The notes below the pieces were generated by a model. It saw nothing but the letters and a program-made list of their open reading frames with translations. It was not told where the DNA came from and searched no databases. Source: Macrocystis pyrifera (Eukaryota > Sar > Phaeophyceae > Laminariales > Laminariaceae). From it: DNA of 64,000 nucleotides. The position numbers and the translations under genes were made by a program. The stretch spans positions 1,240,001 to 1,304,000 of the forward strand of contig JASSKH010000050.1 in NCBI GenBank assembly GCA_031763025.1, in the 5' to 3' direction. The number at the start of each line of letters is the position of its first letter. The stretch's first letter is position 1. Positions 46,586 to 59,152 of this stretch are shown here, one piece after another.

Positions 46586-49500
46586 AAATTATTGACCGCC
46601 GTTTCAGATACCTCGGTAGACACTGAAACATCTCCCACATGACTGTGGTTGTATGTATTACATGCCCTGTTTTGGTGTCAACATATTTATCTGAATGGTA
46701 TCGCAAATGTCGAACCGGACTTCGACCGTGTACAATTTTTTTGCAGTTGAAATATTGCTACTGATGAAGTCGAAACACATGGAGATACCCTGCGCCACAC
46801 CGCTATCCAACATCCAACACGTCGCCGATATCGTGCGACCTAATTTCTGTGTGGAACACGGTCAACCCTTACGTTGGATTGCGAGTTGTTGACATAACTT
46901 CGCCAAGTGTCGCGGGTAATACTCCAAAGCGCCCTTGACCTGCCCCCCCCCCTCACTCTAGCCTGGGCGATGGCAACCAGTCAGTTCGAATATAGTTTGT
47001 CAACACCTCTCGATAAAATGGCATTGGCGGTCAACACCACTTAAAATGTTCAACATTGCCAAAACTTGAATCTGCTCCCGACTTCGTGCCACTCTGCTCA
47101 TACCCCCCACGTAGTGCACCCGCATACGTGATACCGATTACCACCGCTGGGCCGTCATTTCACGTTGTCTGGCCCTGAGCAAAGCACTCTATATTCATGA
47201 AAACGCATTACACTACAATAGGTCATCGGCGGACCCTCTCTTAGCAACATGCTACACCAAAAGTTTATATCGGTGTTTTCATAGCCTCATTTTTACTAAG
47301 CTGGTGGCCGGCGTTGCGAGAGTTGTACGCGTACAGCACGAGCTTCGTCTCACCCAAACATCCAATCATTTTGGTCAACAAGGGGATCAGCCGTTCATCG
47401 AAGCAATATATGATGCAAAGCAGGTGTGACATCTTGACCAACATCAGCGTAAGGCTTGGTCGAGTACCGTGATGGATGCAAACGAGTACAGGCGAGCGGT
47501 GTTCAGTCCACCACGAGGCTACGCTTCTTTCTGGGGTACCATGGGAGGTCCAGACTGATGCCCGAGTCCTTTTCTTTGCCGAGTCCATCTCTGAGCACCA
47601 TCACAAGCCTGCCAAGGTTCGAGGAGCAAGTACCCACGAACACGTCAGCCGCCGCCAGCTGCTTGAGGTCCGCCATGAGGTAAACTAAAGACCCGTACCC
47701 CTTGTAGATGACGCGCAGCAGTAAGGAATATCGAGGAGGGAACGCGTTGAAGGGATAAACTCTTGCACGGAGGGCATAGACGAAGGGCATCGACAAGAGT
47801 GTGTTCGTGGGTTCGGTCATCGACTGCTACCGCGAACATTAGCGTTCCGTGTATTTTTAGTGTAGGTTTGCCTGGTTGTACCCTGCTGTGTTTTCACCGA
47901 CCATAAAAGGGATTGTTCCAGACGAATGATCTATTCGCATTCGAAGCGTTGCGATGTCGCAAAGGTTCTACTCATCGTGGATGGCATACTTCAGGGCTTT
48001 GGGTTGAATGTACCCCGGGTTTGATGTGTTGCGGCTCTGGAAGAGTACGGGCTCTCTATTTGGGTACGTGTGTGTTTTACCGGCTTGGATCTCCGGACAA
48101 GACGAGGGAATTACTGGCACGAAAACTCGGTTCGCAACGAAGGTCAAAGCGTAACGATGGACCGAAACCGACTTTAAAACGCTGACGTGTGCAAAAGCCG
48201 AATATTTGGGGCACCGTAGTAGGCGGGCCAGCTTCGATATCACCATCTTCACAGTTATCGCAATGAACACACGGTCTCAAGCGCGACGTGAGTTAGTACC
48301 TGTGATATGGAGTGTGTGGTCATTGGCGAAGTTTTCCCTCCGCCGGGCACTCCATCGTCGACACGCACAATGTCCTCACTGGATACGCCCGGAACGTATG
48401 CGCCGGTCAGGGCGCGGACCTCGTTCACCACGTTTGAGTCGTCCGAGGCGACCCATATCCCTTTGATAGCACTCACTGAAGTTCCATTAGGTTCTTGCTG
48501 GAGGTAGCGCACGGCTTCCGTCAAGTAGTCCTGAGGAAAAAACGCAGCAGCACGACATCGGAAGGGGGACGGGCGAAAAATTCTTAGTTTTTAGTGATTA
48601 TGTCATACTCATGTTGAACCCCCTGCTGCATCACGACCTTTCTGGTAGACAGCTAAGGTGCTGTGGGACATGGCATTCGCCCCTTCTCGACACAGAATTC
48701 CTGTCGTAATTACCTCCACATCGTGTTTGAAATCAAGGTGTCTTGGCTTGATCTTGTCCCCGCGACAAATGTGTATCGCTATGAAGGGCGACGTTTCGAA
48801 TGTTTCCCTAACACGAGTAACCACGTCCATGTCCCTGCGAAGCCACGGAGTCAGGTGACTCCACAGGAACTTCGTCATCACCTGCGTGGTGGCGGGGGGG
48901 AATGCATCAAAACGTATAGCGCTTGTTGGTGGCAGGTCAGATATTTCAAAATCAACGTATTGACCATTACGTATGGAGGGGGAGGGCATAATCTACCATT
49001 AGCGAAAGCAACTGTTGGCTGCACATCAACTTCACACCGAATTCAGCCTCAACGCTCTAACAGAGTCGTGGGTACTGCGCCAGTAATAGATCTAGCCAAC
49101 AAGCGAAGTATGACCCCAACACAATGATAATGTGCAAACTATAACAGGACCAATGTTGGTTCATGCGACATGCTTCCAGTTTCAGCCAGCGCAGTGAAGA
49201 AAGCACCATAAGGGCATTCTCTTTTGGGAAAATCCTATTCGCCCACTTTTGTCGGTCTGTCCGATCAAATCACACACCAGGCATAGCCCTGTATAGCTTG
49301 CCTTTTCCCGCCCACCAACCCAATGAATTGACGTTCATACCGGGACGGATGTAGAAAAGCTAGCACACGCACTAGCGGCCTGCGCCAACTCTTAGATTGT
49401 CGACTGCACTGTGCGTTGAGCTATATGATACCCACTCGAACATCCTGATTTTGCGAACACTCTCGTTTCATATCGTGTCCCATAATCAAACCATCTTCCT

Positions 49501-50539
49501 GGAGTGCAACCCTCGGTACGTAGATCTATCGATAATCGGCTCGATTGCAATGTATTGCCCTACATAGGACCTCATTCGACAATCCAGTACAAGGTATGAA
49601 TTTCAGCTTCAACGCCTTCTTCGCGGAGCAGCCAAACTCCGAGGTCAAACACACACACTATGGACACGAGCGTGACCGCGAGAACATATGCTCGATGTAC
49701 CACACTTTTAGGAAAATCTACCAACTCAAGTGCGTTCAAACGTCCCGCAAGTGAACGTTTCTTCACCGATCCTACTGCAGGTACGTGAGTTCGGTAGTAT
49801 TGGCGCATGATACGGCCGTCTAGCCTCTATCAACAACTCGCTGCGACTACTGTTCAATGTGGTGTCTAGAATATAGTTCGTAGGTAAAATAATATCTAGA
49901 TAACGGCCATTTAGAATCCGTACCGAAATTGCTATTTAAGGGTACGAAAGAGATAAAACGAACAATATCGTCAGCGAAGCGACTTTTCATTTTTACGCAT
50001 CTTTGCTAATTATTGAATGCACACCCATGCCGTTCATACTATTGTCTGGATGAGATTCGTAGTATCCGACGAATTGTGTCAGCTTTTTCATTGTGAGTGA
50101 ATGATGCCTTGTACATTGTCGGAAGACAAATCAAGTATCAGCACTGTATGTTCAAAGGATGCGTTTACTTTTTTTTCACACATACCTTCTAAATTCGTCT
50201 GGACGCAGACGCGTAAAAATCATGCCAAAGAGTGTGTTCTCGGCCTAGCTTCATGAAAAACAAAGGTCGGTACTCACCGCCCTAGCGCCGCGGTGGTCGA
50301 CGTCCAACACCTCGAACGAGGCGGAAAAATTCGCTGCCCGGATCACTTCCACTGACACCGCGATCCTGTCCGCCTCCTCTTCAAATTCAGCTGAAACCCC
50401 TGCCGAACGCAGGTGCTGTTTCCACAGCTGCGACCAAAAATCGTGTTGGTTCAACGATCCAAAGAAAGGGTTAGCTTGTTTCGTCGATCCAACGGAAGCT
50501 CTTTCCTGAAGCCGAACGACCCGTTCTTGCTGGAGATGA

Positions 50540-50547
50540 TCCACCAC
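50540..50547 (+). repeat. 8-bp target-site duplication of hAT, left
   Basis: TCCACCAC against ACCACCAC at 52264-52271, seven of eight bases identical, as expected for an old hAT duplication. Confidence 0.7.
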
Positions 50548-52263
50548 TAGTGTTGGATATCGAAATCATGAACGTTTCGGTACGATAAGGCCAAAATAAC
50601 TTCGACAACAATAACGTTATCGTACCGATAATCCGGGAAAGTCGATGACGATAACGATAACGATAATGGAGGCGAAAACCGGCGCAAAACGCCCTTTTTC
50701 GTTATTTTTGGGTCGCGTCATCCCCACGAGGACCCGTAATACAAGTGAATACAACACCAGCAGAGGGTTCCCAGGATCAACGTATTCCAGGTTGTTGTTC
50801 TCACATTAACTCTTCGCCACAACACAATGCAGACAAGCTCCCGTAACTCTGGAGTGGAAGAGATACCTCGGTAAAAATAAAACAACCAAAGAATAGTACA
50901 CATGATAACTGAAGCACATGTCGTACACCTCAGAGACAAAAATAAAAGTGAGGCCCGTGCACGTAGGTATGAGATACATGCGGTACGCTGTACAAGTCGC
51001 CACAGAAACCGAGAAGACCACATACTACCCAGAAGAAATGGACAGGATGGAAAAAAAAAAACAACTCGACGTCGAAAAATCGAAATCAAAATAGGGGAAA
51101 AAAAACAAAAATCGAAAAGGCACGAGAGATAAAAACTTCAATTCAGGCAAGAAAGCAAGAAGTCAGAAAGGAAACACACGAGAGAATGCGCATGTTTTCG
51201 CAGATTGCAGGCTCGCACACTACGCGAGGGGTGTAGAACAGAGATAACAACAAAAAGACAAACATACATACCCCGCTACTAAGAACGCCAGGGAAGCAAA
51301 AAAGAGACAAATAGCCAAAACCAAAATGGAAGTCTTAAGACAGGTATTGGCTACCAGGTATACCGGGTATTATGTATTTATTGTCTACCACGTACGTACG
51401 TACATGAAAAAAGGAAGAAATCAACTGATCAGGTTTATTATGCTGTATTATTATTGCGGAGGACTACAGTAAATAGGACCTACGGCACACTAAAATCTAC
51501 ACATTTCCCTATTTTTACTAACAATATTTGGTCGTATTTTCTATGCCCCCCCGTAATAACAGTAGAAGATATGTAGCTGTTAAGTACCAAGGCGCAACGA
51601 CAACCACAGCTCAACACAAAATGTATATAATGCCGCACAATACTATTCGGAAGAACTTGTGTACGTACTCACGAACCCAACCGTCGCCGCCACACACAAA
51701 AAACCAAAATTCACTTGTCTTTCCTGCCGAGTGCGCTTGACCATACCAATCCGTGCGAACCGTCCAAAAACACGAGGAGGGCATATACAGTGTCATCTCC
51801 CAACCTATTACGCTTTTTCGTTACGACATTCCCAGCCGCTGAGAAAACGCGCTCAGACGCAGCCGACGAAGCAGGAATCGCTAAATAAATTCTCTCTCGG
51901 CCAATCTAGCCAGGGTTGGGTACGCAAACTGGTGCCGGCACGACCAGTTCAAGTCGTCCTCCCCGGTGCTCTCGTCGTCGTCGTCCTCGTCGTCTTCAAG
52001 CCCCTTCTCAAGCGTTAAGCGTTGGAGCTCATGCTCGATCGCCTGCATCCTTGCTGTCAAGGACAGCGGCGGGGCGATAGAGGTTTTGTTGCCGTGTCCC
52101 CTGTCCCCCGTGGAGGCGTTCGGCCTTCTATCGTTTTATCGTATCGTTATCGTTGATCGAATTATCGAAACTAATATCGAAATACCGAACTTTTTTCGGT
52201 TCGAATAAAAAAAAGAAATTATCGAACGATATATCGAAAGTTTCGGTACGATATCCAACACTA
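50548..52263 (-). mobile_element. hAT transposon relic, 1.7 kb
   Basis: The ends TAGTGTTGGATATCG and CGATATCCAACACTA are perfect 15-bp inverted repeats, with an 8-bp target duplication (one mismatch) outside. Near 51890-51740 the minus strand encodes the hAT C-terminal dimerisation signature (LAIPASSAASERVFSAAG, then KKRNRLGDDTVYALLVF). It is preceded, after a frameshift, by YPTLARLAEREF (about 51920) and an acidic EDDEDDDDE stretch. The element is short for an autonomous hAT and the transposase is broken. A 97-bp MITE sits inside (51457-51553). A fragment of 50870-50990 has a similar sequence at about 57580-57670. Confidence 0.88.
51457..51553 (-). mobile_element. 97-bp MITE, copy 4, nested in the hAT element
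   Basis: The core TTTTTACTAACAATATTTGGTC matches the family. The right end CCCCCCCG is followed by TA (51554-51555); the left flank is TG instead of TA. Its position inside the hAT element means it arrived later. Confidence 0.75.
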
Positions 52264-52271
52264 ACCACCAC
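52264..52271 (+). repeat. 8-bp target-site duplication of hAT, right
   Basis: ACCACCAC directly after the right inverted repeat. Confidence 0.7.
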
Positions 52272-53009
52272 AGTTAGCGAACTCCAGCTAGAGTCTTAGC
52301 GTGTCTGAGCGCGACCACCCGAAGATAGCCTCTCTACTGTAGCAAGACTGACCTCGGGTGTGTCGAACGTGCACAAGTGGGGCATGTTGCTGAATAGGCA
52401 GCTCAGAACATTCCAGCTCTGGCAGCTGGGTGCTGTCCACCAGTACGGCGAGATCGCTCCACCCTTCTACGGCGACGGCATACACCCAGGCATTCAACAG
52501 ATCTGATTTTTATGGGAGACGTTGGCAGCAAAGTGGCATGGTTCCACGGGGAGAATACGGTAGTTGGGACAAGATATAGTCATCGTGGGCTGGCGTGCGT
52601 AGCTAGTACTCCGCGAAGGCACCGATTTAGAAGTTGGGAATTTATACGGAGGGTAGTAGGGTCCGCCGACCTGTGTAGCGACTGGCCTGAACCTCATCAA
52701 ACTGTATCGAACCAATGCGTTAATCCTGGCGAAACAAGCAAGCAGTGTGCTAAGGGTGTCAACGGCGGTCTACCACATCCTGTTCAAGGATGGTGTCACG
52801 ACTGTTCTCTGCCATGGTGTTGCTCGATGCTGCGTCTATGCTGTTGATAACTGCTGTGTGTGTGGTATTGCTGTATACACGTACGAAGTATCACACAATT
52901 TAGACACTAGATTAATTTACCTGCGGCTGTGTGCTGTTATGTTGACCCTGTCTCCCGCAAACTGGTACTGCTGGTCCCGTTACTTCTGCCATACCACGAC
53001 TGCCGTAGT

Positions 53010-53275
53010 ATTATTGCTGTACTATCCGCACTGCTGTACGGAGGCGGGACGGAGGCGGCGGCGGCGGCACGAACAGCAAGCAGGACGAGCATCACATGAT
53101 ACTCGTACTGGCAGCTTTGTACACTGTTGCTGTAGTACCTGCAACCCTGATACCTTGCCACTGCTACAGGTTACTATAATACTACTTTTGAATCTACACA
53201 AAAAAAGCCGTATCAAACAAAAGATAGGCATCAAAGCAGCAGCAGCAGCAGCAATAACAGCAGCAGCTCGTCCCC
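53010..53275. repeat. GGC and CAG trinucleotide tracts
   Basis: GGCGGCGGCGGC lies at about 53055-53070 and CAGCAGCAGCAGCA near 53238. They lie within a 198-codon frame (52747-53343) that has no family motif, and they probably keep that frame open by chance. This is intronic DNA of GT23 copy 2 if that gene model is right. Confidence 0.6.
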
Positions 53276-53539
53276 GGAAGAAATACTCACATCATTTAGA
53301 ACCACACCATACTAAAACTCAACAACACTCAATCAATATATAAATATTTGTGAAATGAAGAAGTTTCGACACGTTGCAACGTCGTATCATTCTCCCTTGT
53401 TCGGGTTATTATATAGTATCAGTGCGCAGAATGATTATTTCAAATAGTCCTGTTGACCCGGGCAGCATCCAGGGGAGCCACTGGCGGCCTATATCTTTGA
53501 CAAGGAATTACATATAGAATACGTGCCGCCGTGCATCTT

Positions 53540-53950
53540 CCTCAGTGTCTGTTGTAGGCAGAGTGGCCACGTATAGCTATACGACGAAGGATTGGCCAGA
53601 ACTCTCTGTAGTCTCGGTTAAGTTGTGGTGGAGTGGTAGGACGATGGTAGATTACACAGGAGTCTGTGTCTGGCCAGAAAGGTATACTTGTACTGGTAGG
53701 GTTTTGTCAATGTGCAGACGGAAATCATCGAGACGAGCTCCCTGCCGCAGATGAAGGTCAGGCAGGATCATGTTTTTAACAGGTGAGTGCATGCTCCGAG
53801 CGTGTCTTACAGATGCGGCGCAAAAAGGTCGCGAAGAATGTACGAGGATCAGGACCGCCTTTCTTCTCACCACCATCCAAAGTCAGCACCACGGGAAGAA
53901 GGGGCGCAGCAACATCGGGTCGACGGCGATGAAGGGAGGGAATCACGAAA
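53540..53950. repeat. dispersed repeat A, copy 2
   Basis: Same block order as 4910-5310, with one 120-bp unit (about 53816-53940) instead of four. It lies between E1 and E2 of GT23 copy 2. Confidence 0.65.
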
Positions 53951-54210
53951 GGACGTCCTAACGTGGGAACATTCCCACGCCCGGAGCTAAGGAATAGGGG
54001 GGGAAACCCACAGGGACGGAATTTTAAGGGGACTTTGGAAGAAGTACACGAGTCGCTTGGTTGGTACAATATCCGCAGATTGATGCGAGCGTGTGTTTGT
54101 TTCTCGTTTGGAGAAATGGGGTTAGACAGATTAGGAGTGTTTCCGGGGCAAGGATAAGACCGCCCTCTTGCCCACGAGGAAAAGGATTGTTGTTCTGATT
54201 CGGGTTTCAA
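53776..54210 (-). CDS. hypothetical protein, relative of the 5097-5765 frame
   Basis: A 144-codon frame starts from an ATG at 54210. Residues from about 94 to the end (HRRRPDVAAPLLPVVLTLDG, GGPDPRTFFAT and TRSEHALTC) match one unit and the C-terminus of the 5097-5765 frame. The first 90 residues have no counterpart there. It may be a remnant exon carried by repeat A. The function is unknown. Confidence 0.3.
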   Translation of the reverse strand: MKPESEQQSFSSWARGRSYPCPGNTPNLSNPISPNEKQTHARINLRILYQPSDSCTSSKVPLKFRPCGFPPLFLSSGRGNVPTLGRPFVIPSLHRRRPDVAAPLLPVVLTLDGGEKKGGPDPRTFFATFLRRICKTRSEHALTC

Positions 54211-55550
54211 CTACTTTCCCGAGATGCTCCGTGGAGGACGGGGGAGTTTTATTTTTTTTTCTTTTGCTATCTTGACGAGTATTTGCTGCTCTTCGAGTTT
54301 ACTTTTAACCTTTGTTGTTTGGGTTTGAAGACATCGAACGTGGGGGGATGTCAGGGCGAGCAGAGGACATTTCACCATTGTAGTTTTAGACCCGGAGTCG
54401 TAGTATCTCGGAAGGATAGCATACAAGGGGATCGATTAAACGTGTTTGGGCTCGTAGGGAGCTTGGGGCACGTCGATCACTTGAAAGCACGGACTTGAAC
54501 CAAACTGAGAACTTGTGAATCCCTGGCACGTGACACTCGCCCCGAACGTCTGCAACGTTTTCTGCACGCTCGTGAGTTACCCGCCTGACCTACCCCTCCG
54601 ATTAGCCGGATCTCCGCGAGCCCAAACGGGTCAGACCGTAGAGTAAAATGCACGCTTTATTGCCATGCCGCAAGCAATAATAATAGTAGTAGGACAATAA
54701 ACAGATGTACAAAATCGTGATGCGCATAGGGTCGCTTCCCGTAACACAACTCACTCTAAATTCGCGAATACGTAGTACGGAGTACCTGCAGCGACAGGTG
54801 GACACGCACTGCCATTGGATGGGCGAGAAAAGGGCTATAAAACCATGATTGCTTTTTCACGTTAGATTTTATTGCCTGCGCTTGGCCCAGATAGTCCCGT
54901 GCGCATGTCCTTTCAAAAAATTCACTTCCTTCAAATGCTCAACCACTGGCACGCCAGCCACATCCTCGACGTCACGCATGGGTTCCCACAACTGCCGATA
55001 TTATATGTAGTCATAAATATGTGTGTCCGAAATTTATCTAATACTGCTGCAACCTAAAAAACGCCGGACCGAACACCCATGTAATGTCCACTTGAGCTCT
55101 TGAGATTCAAGAAAATCGAAGCCCAGCTTTGCGGTGCATCAAGCGCATCAGCTTACGCAAGTGTCACACGCTAGAGTAAGATCATATCCAAACTTGTACG
55201 CGTTGGGGTATTGAGCGTTGCGGCCAGCCTCCACCACAACGATACTCACTATTTATGTTGCTCCCGAAGCCCGAGGATCTCCACTTGTAGCTCACTCTCC
55301 CCAGCTCACACCCCAGCTTGTGCCCAGAGAAGTCCTCCACCCAATGCGGCGAGAAAACCTCACTATTAATCGCACGGGTCATTTGTGCCGACGGCTGCGC
55401 CTCTGCAACCCTGTTGTTACCTCTTCCTCCGAACAAAACGAACACCTGGAGAGCTACCAGCAGCGCCTGCCGTGATCGGCCGAACGCGTACATGATGCTT
55501 GCCATGTCGTGGCCACCAAGAGTTACCGAGTCGCAGAGCGTCGTGGGTGT

Positions 55551-58379
55551 CCCTATCCTCTGCACGTTCACGAAAAAATGCAAACAACCACACACATTTG
55601 TTGGAGTAGCAGAGACGGCACTACTGTGGATACCTGGTATCAAGTTGGAAAGGGTAGCATTAGTTCGGCTTGTTCACGAAAACAATTTGAAACATTCCCA
55701 ATGACTTCACGGGGCAAGGCCCGGGTGGGGGCGGCGGGGGTCGATGGGGAGTGCACAAAAGAAAAATGCGTTGTATGGACAAAATACAATTCAATGTCAG
55801 CATATAATATGTGGCATGCTATGCCATAGTGCATCATTTTCAATCGGACTCCTGCTCGTTGCGATAGTTCTCGCGGCGAGTGAGTAGTTCGGGTAAAGCA
55901 TCATAGGGGCGATTATTAATAACTACAATGGTGCAGGTATGGGGTAGTACGTTTGCGATCTTGAAGACAGGAACAGGTGTATTGTGATGCGGTGAACGGT
56001 ATAGGGTAGTGGTAAGGGTGGTGGTGAGGGACGCAGGTGGTTCTGGCAGCTGGAAAGCAGAGCTTCGCTTCTTCTGATTTGGATCTTCTTATTGATGGCG
56101 AGAGCTGAGGAGGTGCTCTGGTAGAGAAGGGAGAGGTAAGGGGGCGGGACTCGACGCCCAGATATTCTCGTCACACTCCACTCCACAAGCTCTCCTAAAT
56201 TTCTCTTATCTGATGTACTCCTATAGAACTTTCCTATGGCTACCGATCGTTCTTCTGCTAATATAAGACCTTCTCATTTCGTGATCCTATCTGCGTTAAG
56301 GAACATTACTCTCGTCTAACGGGTTATCCGCCCTAGGGAACATTCCTAAAAGAACGTTACTGAATATCCGCCGGGTTAATCCATTCTTTAGATTATTCTC
56401 GTATTCGCGAGACTACAAGACTGCAACGTAATATCTATATCTATAGCCCTTGAGTGATCTACTCATATCACATCAACCCACCCTGAATAGTCGTATATGC
56501 AGACCACAAGATGGTCGGAGGGTGATGACGAAGTTCATCCCAAACGGCCAGGAAAAAGGTGGTCGAAGATGCGGCTATTCGAAACAAAAGAAATGAGGCT
56601 ACAACCCTCCCCACACCTCGTAATAAGACCCAAACATTACGAAGAGGGGGTGTTCGCTCAGAACAACCACTAAAAGGGAGACTAAAGTAGAGAGAGAGAC
56701 ATAACTCAAAGCGGAAGCGAACTACGACGTGTTTTTTTTTTTACCTCCGGGTTGTGATACACCTGCTTTTACTACTCTACTGGTGTGTGGGAACCCATAC
56801 ATGCTCTACTGCAGAATTGCGATTGTTCTGTACCCAAGACGGGTGTGTGGTATGTTCAGGGCTTCTGGTACTGTACAAATATATGCCCCCCGAAGTGGGA
56901 TGCTTATTTCCCCCTTGGAGAGGACGAGCGGCGAGAGCAAGGAGCCAACTGAAGAAACTGCCACAAAATACGACGCCGGCAAGACTCCCGTAAACGCAAT
57001 TTTTCGGACCGTGTGGTACTCGCTTGTGCTTCGCGTCCTCAATACGTAAGAGTATGTTTTACGGCCGTAATTTTTGAGCGGGGCATCGCAGAAATGCCAT
57101 TGTTTCGACATTCCTTGATTTATATAGGGCAAATGCCAAACTCATATATACCTGATCCGTTTGAGCCAAAATCAAGTACATTCTAAAATCAAGTAAAAAA
57201 CGCGCGCCACGAGCGGTGTGATGTCCATGACAACTCGATGAAAAAAGAATGCGCCTAGAGCATTAAGCGTACCACATTGCCTCCAAAATGTGAATTGTTT
57301 GTTTTCTTCAGGGTGTACGTACCACGGGCTCCACTTGGACCTGCAAAGAGTCACTATTAATATGCTTCGCTTGTTTCGCCACGGCGGGAGCGCCACAAGA
57401 GTATTTACACTGTGTCTGGCGCCCCCCTCCCGTTGACAGCTATAAAGCTTCCAGACCGTCCTCGCGGAACCGCCTGCTCGGCACGAAATTATCTCGCCGC
57501 ACCAAACCTGAGACCACCTCGACGCGGGGTGCTGCAGACGAAATGCCGAGTGTCCATGGTGCTGTAACGACTGCTGTGAACATAGACAGAAGAAGACAAC
57601 AGAGTACACACAACAACTAACTGAAGCACATCGCACACCCCAAAGGAGAAAAAGTGAAACAGCGTACACATGTATGCATGTATATACGTACGACGTACGA
57701 GTACAAAGTTTATACGTCAATACAGAAGAATTTCAACCGAGGGAGGGCAGACGCATACGGAGAGAAAACACAGTCTCTCTGATTGGTTCAAAGTTGGCCA
57801 AAATCAGTTGAAAGCTAGACAGAGTAGAATCAATCAGGTGTACCTTAGCCAATAGCAGGGCTCCTGGTGTGTGTTTTGTAATTGATTTCAGTATGTAACT
57901 GTTTTTGGCACGACAGTGGCCAAGTATACCTTATTTTGGCAAAAACACACTTACGTATGTAATAGTGTTTTCGTTTTATCTCTTGATGAATGGCTAATAG
58001 AGCAATGAAACTTACATCGACGTTCTCCTTGTTGTTTCTTCAGCGCTGTCTCCACCGAATTTGACCTTGATCGGGAACGACGACTTTTGTATGAAATTTG
58101 AGCTAGTAATAGGTAGTTCATGTTTTTGAATTCTTGCGGCTATCTCGGCGAGATCGGGTCGGAATTCAAGTATCCTCATATTTTTTCGAGTACGTACCTA
58201 TACTTGTTTTAGTCACACTGAGTGTTGTGTGAGCGGTGTCTGGTTCACTGTCCCAATTTTCAACTTCCAGTTCGCAGCGGTTCACGATACGCAAATTTAG
58301 AATTGTGTGTCCGTTTTTAGGCTGTCCCAGCTCTTAGTTAGGTCTTACGATATGATAATATCGAAGAAAACGAAGAAAA
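55551..58379. other. no supported gene
   Basis: Short ORFs only. The minus-strand frame 57172-57720 (182 codons) is cysteine- and serine-rich with no motif. Around 57580-57670 a stretch resembles part of the hAT interior at 50870-50990. T-rich and GA-rich simple tracts occur at 56690-56745. Confidence 0.3.
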
Positions 58380-58620
58380 GAGCTGGGTTCACCACTTTGT
58401 AGATATCAATAAAATTCCAGGATTATTCTGATGCCCTGTATAATATTTGCACGTAGGTACTGCGACTATAAAATGCCTAAAAATAACGTGGAGGGGGCGG
58501 GGGGGTGGAGGGTGATGTAGCTCCGAGGTCCATGATGTAAAATAGTTCCGCGGTCTACGATGCCAAGCACCATGATTTCGATGTTGGGTTCAATTCCCGG
58601 GGTGCAACGCTTGTTGCTTG
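58380..58620 (+). repeat. SINE-like element, copy 1 (tRNA-derived)
   Basis: It begins AGCTGGGTTCACCACTTTGTAG. It carries a GTGATGTAGCTCCGAGG A-box-like block and a GTTGGGTTCAATTCCC B-box-like block. Its counterpart lies at 59153-59350. The Pol III-type boxes are in the right order and spacing for a tRNA-derived SINE. Confidence 0.55.
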
Positions 58621-58929
58621 TATCCGACGATTTTTGACCGTTCAACGATTTCTGACTGTTTGCAGTTCGCGCTTCGCGCTCACGGCCACCCGGCGGCTCC
58701 TGCAGAGGGCTAATTATATTTGTGTACCTTGTAGGCGGGAGCAGGGTGCCAAATGGGATCACATCCGGGTGGGATCAGGTCCGGGTGGGATCAGGAGAGC
58801 CAAGCAGGGGTCTGTTTTGTTTTCCCGCTTAGCATGGAGAATATTCCAAGAAACTTTTTATCTACAAGTTGGAGAACTATACTGGAAGAAAAACCCAGGG
58901 AATGTTTATCTTACTATAAGTGAATAGGC

Positions 58930-59152
58930 GTACTTAGGAATCGTGATCCGCAGTTTTTTTTTTTTGCTATCTCGAAACAAACGCGACACATGCAACACAG
59001 GCAGCCGTGTTTCTGATCAGGTTTTGACGCAGGTTGGGGTCCGGGTTAGGGTAGGGATTAGGTCTACACCTCTACATTGATCCAACCAGGAAATACAGCC
59101 TACCCCTGACAGACCCGTGCTACACAACATATTACAAATTGGAATAGAAGTG
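58930..59152. other. spacer with T-run
   Basis: A run of T at 58956-58968 and a GGTTAGGGTAGGGATTAGG stretch near 59043. There are only two or three telomere-like words, too few to call telomeric repeat. Nothing else is seen. Confidence 0.3.

Larger units (their letters stand above)
47503..55543 (-). pseudogene. GT23 alpha-1,6-fucosyltransferase-like gene, copy 2, disrupted
   Basis: The exon order matches copy 1. E1 (about 55543-55250) has LLVALQVFVLFGG, ends SGFGSNIN and has a GTGAGT donor. E2 starts at 52502 after an intact AG (LLNAWVYAVAVEGWSDLAV). E3 follows at 50547-50270 (SLNQHDFWSQLWKQHL), then E4 (about 48890-48710: ETFETSPFIAIHICRGDK), E5 (48520-48340: IKGIWVASDDSNVVNEV; EDIVRVDDGVPGG) and E6 to the stop at 47503 (ADVFVGTCSSNLGRL; SGISLD). 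Breaks: a 32-bp deletion near 52405 that shifts the frame, a hAT element between E2 and E3, the first Arg of the HxRR pair changed to Cys (48765-48767), and a donor at the end of E4 that reads GG where copy 1 has GT. There is no ATG where copy 1 starts. Loss of function is near certain. Confidence 0.75.
45835..55550 (-). repeat. direct segmental duplication, copy 2 (GT23 locus)
   Basis: Counterpart of 21590-29374 in the same orientation. It begins around a shared CGTGACTC(G/A)(T/C)TCATG block and extends past the first GT23 exon. It contains the hAT insertion 50548-52263. Confidence 0.8.

Noticed and set aside
52747-53343. 198-codon ORF
   Set aside because: Held open by GGC and CAG tracts, no family motif, and located inside an intron of the GT23-like copy 2.
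57172-57720. 182-codon minus-strand ORF
   Set aside because: Composition is low in charged residues and high in Cys and Ser, with no motif. Part of it resembles non-coding hAT interior.
59040-59062. Telomere-like repeat
   Set aside because: Only two or three GGGTTAGGG-like words, not an array.
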